This document shows positions 59,443-64,000 of a stretch of 64,000 bases of DNA, in pieces. The stretch is from Novosphingobium sp. KA1. GTDB lineage: Bacteria; Pseudomonadota; Alphaproteobacteria; Sphingomonadales; Sphingomonadaceae. Position 1 is the stretch's first letter, and each line of letters begins with the position of its first letter. The translations under genes and the position numbers were made by a program. The DNA is taken from assembly GCF_017309955.1 (NCBI RefSeq), contig NZ_CP021248.1, forward strand, positions 992,001 to 1,056,000, in the 5' to 3' direction. The notes under the pieces are model-generated. The model saw only the letters and a program-made list of their open reading frames with translations, did not search any database and had not been told where the DNA came from.

Positions 59443-61713
59443 TCAGAACGAGATCAGCGCGGTCGCCTTCACGGTGCGGCCGGGCTGCGAGTAGAACAGC
59501 TGCGGGATGCTGCCGCTGTCGGGCAGGTCGAGCGCGTTGAAGTAGGTCTTGTCGAGCAGGTTGTAGACGCCGACCTGGAGCCGCAGGCCCTTGGCAAAGG
59601 CGGGCTGGATCCAGGCGCTGGCATCGATGATGCCGTAGCTCGGCGTCTTGTTGAGGTCCGACGCGGGGTTCTCGACCTTGTTGCGCGATCCGGCGACCGT
59701 TCCCGAAAGGTCGAGGCCGAAGGTGTCGTGCGTATAGCCAAGACCCAGCACCGCCCGCAGCGGCGGGATGGAGTTCAGGTGGTAGTCGTCCTCGGTGTTC
59801 TTGCCGTTCGTATAGGCCAGCGAGGCCCAGGTCCGCCAATGCTTCGAGAATTCCCAGTTGCCGCTCGCCTCGATGCCGTAGATGCGCACGCGATCGAGGT
59901 TCATGTACTTGAACACACCGAAGGGATAGCTGCCAGACAGGCCGGCGGCGGCCGCCGTGGTCGTCACGGTGTCGATGAAGTTGTGGTACGTGTTGCGATA
60001 GTAGGCCACGCGCAGACCCCGGCGGGCATCGCCGTAGTGGACGCCGAATTCGTAACCCTTGCTGGTTTCGGGCTTGAGTTCCGGCGTGCCGACGCTGACG
60101 TAGCTGCCGGTGCCGCCATAGGTGAGGTACAGTTCGGTCGCGGAAGGCGCGCGGAAGGCCTGCGCGTACTGGCCGTAGAGCGTCAGCCCGGAAAGCACTT
60201 CGGCCTCGACCAGCACCTTGGGTGACCAGTGGTGGTCCGAGGACCTGGCGGGCAGCCCTTCGTAGGCGGCATTCTCGGTATAGCTGGGCGTATCCTGCGG
60301 CGAACGCCGATAATAGTCGTAGCGGATGCCCGGGGTCACGTGCAGCCACGGCGCCGCGCCGACGCCGATGCGGTCCTGGAGGACGAGGCCGAGATCGGTG
60401 CCGTGCACGGTCGGCATGTCCGACTGGTTCACGTGCAGGAACGAGCAGGAATAGATCGCGGCGGTACAGTTGTCCTGCCCGGCGGCGTACTGGCTGGTAT
60501 TGGTGCGATAGGCCTCTCCCGCGAGCGTGACCGCATGCGAGAACGGGCCGGTCTGGAAGTCGGTGGTGATCGCGCCGCTCAGGCCGTACATCTCGACCTC
60601 CAGGTCGCTGTCGCGGATGTACGTGCCGATGGGCGCGGTCAGGCGCTCGCCGGCGGTGTAGGTTTCGAGGTTGCTGCGCTGCCAGTAGCCGGTCAGGTGC
60701 GCCTCGCGGATCGCGCCGCCGTCGCCCTGGTAGTCGTAGCTGCCCGAGATGCGCTTGCGCTTGGTCTTGTTCTGGGTGTTGTAGGCGGAATAGGTGGAGC
60801 CGACCGAGGTCAGCGTGTTCTCGTCATAGTCGCGCGAGAAGATCTCACCGGTCAGGCCAAGGCGGTGTCCGCCGGGCAGGTACTGGTGCAGCTTCACCAG
60901 CAGGTTGAGCTGGTCGTAGCTGGCGGGATTGGCATCGGTGCGGGTCGATCCGGTGCCGCCGGTATTGCCCTGGTTCCTGGTCTCGTTGCCGTTCTGGTAG
61001 CCGCCCTGGATCAGCAGCAGGGTATCCTTGCTGCGCACGGCGGCGGCCTGGTTGATGTAGGCACTGTCGCTGGCGCTGTCATACGTGACCTTGCCAAGGC
61101 CTGCCTGGACCTTGCCGTCCACCAGCAGGTCCTCGGGATCGAGCGTGCGCAGCGCCAGCGTGCCGGCCAGGGCGCCGGTGCCGAAGAAGCTGGAATCGGC
61201 GCTCTTCACCACGTCGATGGCGGTCAGCGCGTTGAAGTCGAACAAGGCGACGCCGCCCTGCACGCCGCGCGCGCCGTCGTTGAGCCAGGGGGTGCGGATG
61301 CCGTCGATGGTGGTGAGCACGCGGTTGGCGTCGAGGCCGCGAATGTTGATCGACTGGTTCTGCGGGTTGAAGTTTACCCCGGCATCGACGCGGCGGGCAT
61401 AGTCCGAGAGGCTGTCGACCATGCGTTCGCGCAGGGTCTCGGCGGTTGTCGTGGTCGTGAGCACGCGGGGCTTGCCGCTGGCGCTGCGCTCGGCATCGGC
61501 GGTGTCTTCGGCCTTGGCCCTGACCGGGAACGAGCCGAGGCGGACGGTATCGTCCGGGCTGTCCACGGCCTGCGCCAGCGCCGGAGCGCCGGGGAGCAGA
61601 AGCATCAACGCGGCGGCCGAGGCCATGCCCCCGCCAATGCCCCTGCTGGTGCCCCCGCTGGTGCCACGGCCAATGCCGATCCTGCTCGTACCTGTCAGCA
61701 GCGCGGTAATCAT
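59443..61713 (-). CDS. TonB-dependent haem/haemoprotein receptor
   Basis: 756 residues. A long, Gly/Arg-rich signal region (hydrophobic about 30-47, AAALMLLLPGAPALAQA) is followed by a plug domain (VTTTTTAETLRERMVDSLSD-like start, NIRGLDANRVLTTIDGIRTP) and a barrel with the FRAP box (AQAFRAPSATELY) and an NPEL-like box (GTPELKPETSKGYEFG), both diagnostic of haem receptors. It ends in ALISF. GAAAGGG lies 8 bases before the ATG. An iron-box-like site is at 61734-61748. Haem oxygenase and DUF454 are downstream in the same operon. Confidence 0.88.
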   Translation of the reverse strand: MITALLTGTSRIGIGRGTSGGTSRGIGGGMASAAALMLLLPGAPALAQAVDSPDDTVRLGSFPVRAKAEDTADAERSASGKPRVLTTTTTAETLRERMVDSLSDYARRVDAGVNFNPQNQSINIRGLDANRVLTTIDGIRTPWLNDGARGVQGGVALFDFNALTAIDVVKSADSSFFGTGALAGTLALRTLDPEDLLVDGKVQAGLGKVTYDSASDSAYINQAAAVRSKDTLLLIQGGYQNGNETRNQGNTGGTGSTRTDANPASYDQLNLLVKLHQYLPGGHRLGLTGEIFSRDYDENTLTSVGSTYSAYNTQNKTKRKRISGSYDYQGDGGAIREAHLTGYWQRSNLETYTAGERLTAPIGTYIRDSDLEVEMYGLSGAITTDFQTGPFSHAVTLAGEAYRTNTSQYAAGQDNCTAAIYSCSFLHVNQSDMPTVHGTDLGLVLQDRIGVGAAPWLHVTPGIRYDYYRRSPQDTPSYTENAAYEGLPARSSDHHWSPKVLVEAEVLSGLTLYGQYAQAFRAPSATELYLTYGGTGSYVSVGTPELKPETSKGYEFGVHYGDARRGLRVAYYRNTYHNFIDTVTTTAAAAGLSGSYPFGVFKYMNLDRVRIYGIEASGNWEFSKHWRTWASLAYTNGKNTEDDYHLNSIPPLRAVLGLGYTHDTFGLDLSGTVAGSRNKVENPASDLNKTPSYGIIDASAWIQPAFAKGLRLQVGVYNLLDKTYFNALDLPDSGSIPQLFYSQPGRTVKATALISF

Positions 61714-61733
61714 GTTCTGGACCCTTTCACGAA

Positions 61734-61748
61734 TGAGAAGCAATAGCA
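61734..61748. promoter_or_regulatory. Iron-box-like inverted repeat, site C
   Basis: TGAGA-AGCAA-TAGCA, 21-35 bases upstream of the haem receptor ATG, inside ATGAGAAGCAATAGCAATAG. It has the same TGnnA-N5-TnGCA layout as sites B and D. Confidence 0.5.
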
Positions 61749-61799
61749 ATAGATGGACGTGATCGTGCCCAGTCTCGGGCACGCCCCGGTGGCCGACAT

Positions 61800-61866
61800 G
61801 CCGAGTGCAGGCCGGGCGCAGGCTCGGGCGCAGGCCGGGCACAGGCTGGGCACAGGCCGCGCACAC
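61800..61866. repeat. Six degenerate copies of an 11-base repeat
   Basis: Units of GCCGGGCGCAG with point changes run head to tail from 61800 to 61866 (GCCGAGTGCAG, GCCGGGCGCAG, a 12-base GCTCGGGCGCAG, GCCGGGCACAG, GCTGGGCACAG, GCCGCGCACAC). They lie midway between the two iron-box-like sites. Confidence 0.7.
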
Positions 61867-61953
61867 GGCGGGCGAACGGCGAGCCAAGCGAGGCGCATGG
61901 CGGGCGAGGGCAAGGCATCCGTCCGATGCCCCTGATTCGCTCCTCTATCTTAA

Positions 61954-61968
61954 TGCTATTGATTCGCA
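61954..61968. promoter_or_regulatory. Iron-box-like inverted repeat, site D
   Basis: TGCTA-TTGAT-TCGCA, 66-80 bases upstream of the DUF4198 ATG. The slightly wider CTATTG-ATTCG-CAATAG (61956-61972) is a perfect 6-base inverted repeat. It lies in an AT-rich patch likely to be the promoter. Confidence 0.5.
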
Positions 61969-62033
61969 ATAGAATTTGTGGGACCAGCGCGACACGAACT
62001 TTCGCAGCCTGCTTCCAGAGGGAAGGACATTAC

Positions 62034-62840
62034 ATGAAACAACAAGCCCGCTACCGGTCGGCTCTGGCGTGCGCCGCGCTGGCCGCCGCCTTCACGGCCC
62101 CGCCGGCCCTGGCGCATTCACCCTATCTGCTGCCGAACGGTTTCACGCTCGCCGCGCAGGACCATGTCAGCGTCGAGGCCGCGTTCAGCGAGCATGTCTT
62201 CGTGCCCGCCATCGCCATGCAGTCCGACCTGTTCCACGTCGTCGCCCCCGATGGCGCCGGCACCGCGCTGAAACCGGTCGTGCTGCGCGACCTCACGATA
62301 CTGGAAGTGCCGACCCCGATGCAGGGCACCTATCGCATCAGCAGCGGCGCGCGCATGGGCCGGGTCGCCAAGGCGGCGCTGATCGACGGGGTCTGGGAAT
62401 TCATCGATCCGCGCCGCCCGCTGCCTGCCGGGGTCGCGCCGGTGGACATGCAGAGCGTGACCAGGGCCGAGGCCTACGTCACCCGCGGCGCGCCGACGGC
62501 CGCCGCGCTCACGCCGACCGGCAAGGGCCTTGAATACCGTGCGATCACCCATCCCGACGCGATCCGGGCGGGCAAGCCTGCCGAATTCCAGTTGCTGTTC
62601 GATGGCAAGCCGCTCGCCGGGGCCGATGTCGAAGTGGAAGAGGCGCAGGCTGGAGACGGTGAGAATGTGCGCCTGCCGCTGATCGTCAGCGATGCGCAGG
62701 GCCGCTTTGCCATCACCGCGCCGCGGGCCGGGCTCTACTTCGCCATGACCCGCCACCGGGTGGCCGCGAGCGGCGCCGATCCGGCGCGCAGCTACACGTA
62801 CGCGCTCAGCTATTCCGTCACCGAGGGAGAACGACCATGA
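62034..62840 (+). CDS. DUF4198-domain periplasmic protein
   Basis: 268 residues. The signal peptide (MKQQARYRSALACAALAAAF, cleavage after PPALA) is followed by HSPYLLPNGFTLAAQDHVSV, the usual start of DUF4198 proteins, which are periplasmic and often linked to metal (nickel, cobalt or iron) uptake systems. There are two beta-rich halves; the second (about 180-260) has an FN3/CarbopepD-like pattern (AGKPAEFQLLFDGKPLAGAD). GAAGGAC lies 5-6 bases before the ATG. It overlaps the EF-hand gene by 4 bases. A haem/iron context is suggested by the divergent haem operon and shared motifs. Confidence 0.78.
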   Translation: MKQQARYRSALACAALAAAFTAPPALAHSPYLLPNGFTLAAQDHVSVEAAFSEHVFVPAIAMQSDLFHVVAPDGAGTALKPVVLRDLTILEVPTPMQGTYRISSGARMGRVAKAALIDGVWEFIDPRRPLPAGVAPVDMQSVTRAEAYVTRGAPTAAALTPTGKGLEYRAITHPDAIRAGKPAEFQLLFDGKPLAGADVEVEEAQAGDGENVRLPLIVSDAQGRFAITAPRAGLYFAMTRHRVAASGADPARSYTYALSYSVTEGERP

Positions 62841-63298
62841 CCCAGACCTTCCTGCGCCGCGCCTTTTGCCTTTGCGCGGCGCTGCTACTGCCCTGCGCGG
62901 CCCATGCCGCCTCGCACGACCTGGCTACCTTCATCCGCGAGCAGGATCTCGACGGGGACGGCAAGGTCAGCAAGGACGAGTTCCAGCGCGGCCGCGACGC
63001 CGAATTCGCGCGGATGGACCGCAACCGCGACGGTGTCCTCTCGCACGACGAATATGTCGGCGACTACCGCGAACGGCTGGAGCGCGAACTGCTCGAACGT
63101 CCCGAAGCCGAGCGCGCGGACTTGCGCAGCCGACAGCTTCGCCAGGCCGATGTGCGCTTCCGGATCCTCGACAGCGATCACGGCGGCGGCATCTCGACCG
63201 CCGAATTCGCGGCGAGCGGCTGGGCCATGTTCCTGCGCCACGACACCGACCACGACGGCTGGGTCTCCATGGCGGACGTGCCCGCCCCTGCGGACTGA
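62837..63298 (+). CDS. Exported EF-hand protein
   Basis: 153 residues. A signal peptide (MTQTFLRRAFCLCAALLLP, cleavage near AHAAS) precedes EF-hand loops DLDGDGKVSKDE, DRNRDGVLSHDE, a degenerate DSDHGGGISTAE and DTDHDGWVSMAD. It is a periplasmic calcium-binding protein of unknown partner. Its ATG overlaps the DUF4198 stop (ATGA, 62837-62840), so the two are expressed together, perhaps as an accessory pair for metal uptake or a receptor. Confidence 0.82.
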   Translation: MTQTFLRRAFCLCAALLLPCAAHAASHDLATFIREQDLDGDGKVSKDEFQRGRDAEFARMDRNRDGVLSHDEYVGDYRERLERELLERPEAERADLRSRQLRQADVRFRILDSDHGGGISTAEFAASGWAMFLRHDTDHDGWVSMADVPAPAD

Positions 63299-63372
63299 TA
63301 CCGTTCAGGGGCCTGAATTCCTTGGGGGGAAGCCGCGGCGAGGTGGGGGCACCGCGCCGCGGCAATTCCCGC

Positions 63373-64000
63373 TTACCAGTTGAAGCCGGCGCGGACGTAG
63401 AGATAGCGTCCGTTGAAGCCGAAGGGCGAGTAGTACGGGAAGCCCAGCACGCCGGTCGAGTTCAGCGCGGCGGGCACCTTGTGCGGGTAGACGTCGAACA
63501 GGTTGCTTGCGCCGATCGCCACTTGCGCGCCCTTGGCGGGCTGATAGCGCAGTTCCAGGTCGGTGATCGTGTGGGCGCCGGTGTTGTAGTCGTTCGCCGC
63601 CGTGGTTCCGGCCTGCAGCACGTCGCCGTAGTAGGTCGCCCGCAGCGTCGCGCCCAGCGGGCCGTTAGACCAGTCCACCGATCCCGTCACCTTCTCGCCG
63701 GGGGTGCCCTGCTCGATGGTCAGGATGCGGCTGCGGGCAAACAGCGTCGGCGCCGGATCGAGCACCGAGGTAGAGGTCGGCACCTTGGTCACCTTGACGT
63801 CGTTGACGTTGCCCGCGAGCGTCAGGTCGAAGGTGTTCTCCCCCGCATGCAGGCGGTAGTGGGCCACCGCGTCGATGCCCTTGGTGGTCGAGGCGAGGCC
63901 GTTGATGAAGAAGCGTGCCGCCGAGACGTTGAAGGGCGCCAGCAGGTCGGCCACTTGCGAACTGAAGCTGGCCTGGATGTTCTCCGAAAGGCCGAGCTGG
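63373..64000 (-). CDS. TonB-dependent receptor, C-terminal part (cut by window end)
   Basis: The frame is open to the right edge and 208 codons are visible. It shows the last strands of a TonB-receptor barrel: LASTTKGIDAVAHYRLH, TIEQGTPGEKVTGSVDWSNG, LELRYQPAKGAQVAIGASNLFDVYPHKVP and the terminal RYLYVRAGFNW with an aromatic C-terminal residue. IEQGTPGEK and the NLFD motif are typical of TonB receptors. The plug domain and ligand class are outside the window. It is convergent with the DUF4198/EF-hand operon. Confidence 0.85.
   Translation of the reverse strand, partial: QLGLSENIQASFSSQVADLLAPFNVSAARFFINGLASTTKGIDAVAHYRLHAGENTFDLTLAGNVNDVKVTKVPTSTSVLDPAPTLFARSRILTIEQGTPGEKVTGSVDWSNGPLGATLRATYYGDVLQAGTTAANDYNTGAHTITDLELRYQPAKGAQVAIGASNLFDVYPHKVPAALNSTGVLGFPYYSPFGFNGRYLYVRAGFNW

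Larger units (their letters stand above)
61714..62033. other. Divergent promoter region, haem receptor and DUF4198 operons
   Basis: This 320-base region is without a supportable gene. It carries two iron-box-like sites, one near each start (61734-61748 and 61954-61968), and six degenerate copies of an 11-base repeat in the middle (61800-61866). Confidence 0.6.

Noticed and set aside
61727..61969. 80-codon minus-strand frame in the haem promoter region
   Set aside because: It lacks a ribosome-binding site, translates the 11-base repeats into Cys/Ala/Pro-rich low-complexity sequence and overlaps both iron-box-like sites.

Overview
The window is GC-rich, densely packed bacterial DNA. Gene content points to an alphaproteobacterium of the Sphingomonadales, most like Novosphingobium/Sphingobium: many TonB-dependent receptors, HWE-type and triple-receiver sensor kinases, LytTR and DABB proteins, and long operons joined by ATGA or GTGA overlaps. 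This placement is inference from gene content, not a database match. I see no tRNA, rRNA, CRISPR array, insertion sequence or prophage.

Layout. 1-3377: the end of an unknown gene, then a minus-strand TadG/TadE/TadE group (surface or pilus assembly). 3577-4973: a two-gene unit that looks like a C-glycoside deglycosidase (small beta subunit and TIM-barrel alpha subunit). 5228-16533: iron and siderophore uptake, in the minus-strand order tonB - ECF sigma - fecR - STN receptor - PepSY membrane protein - DUF3325 - DUF3649 - second receptor, preceded by another siderophore receptor. A divergent third siderophore receptor follows at 16941-19109. 19114-29674: a catabolic locus for sugars oxidised at C3. 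It has a GMC dehydrogenase with a 3Fe-4S-type cysteine cluster, its small Tat-type partner, a cytochrome c, a DUF1080 3-keto-glycoside hydrolase/lyase, three TIM-barrel isomerase-like proteins, an MFS transporter, a LacI regulator, a DABB protein and a divergent Gfo/Idh reductase. 29669-33831: a membrane fatty-acid hydroxylase-like protein with a 29-residue small ORF upstream, a membrane LytTR regulator and a secreted PKD-domain hydrolase. 34319-40108: a three-gene signalling operon (triple-receiver hybrid kinase, CheR, REC-PAS-HWE-REC kinase). 40328-44199: prolyl oligopeptidase and a SulP transporter with a probable leader RNA.

44241-48055 holds homogentisate catabolism (MarR regulator, hmgA, fumarylacetoacetase, maleylacetoacetate isomerase). 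It is followed by a chemoreceptor, a BON protein, an EF-hand protein, a zinc alcohol dehydrogenase, a sulfotransferase-like protein, a DUF1214-like protein, a TetR regulator and an ABC-F ATPase. 58345-63298: haem uptake and use (receptor, haem oxygenase, DUF454) divergent from a DUF4198/EF-hand pair. The right edge cuts another TonB receptor.

How it fits together: the clearest integrated system is 3-keto-sugar catabolism. The oxidase complex would act in the periplasm and pass electrons to cytochrome c. Signal-bearing DUF1080 and isomerase-like proteins would then cleave or rearrange the 3-keto-glycoside there, and the MFS carrier, cytosolic isomerase-like protein and Gfo/Idh enzyme would finish inside. 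The C-glycoside deglycosidase pair 15 kb away acts on the same kind of 3-keto intermediate, so the two could form one route for C- and O-glucosides of plant polyphenols. A shared palindromic motif in front of three iron/haem receptor genes and the DUF4198 operon suggests one iron regulator controls them.
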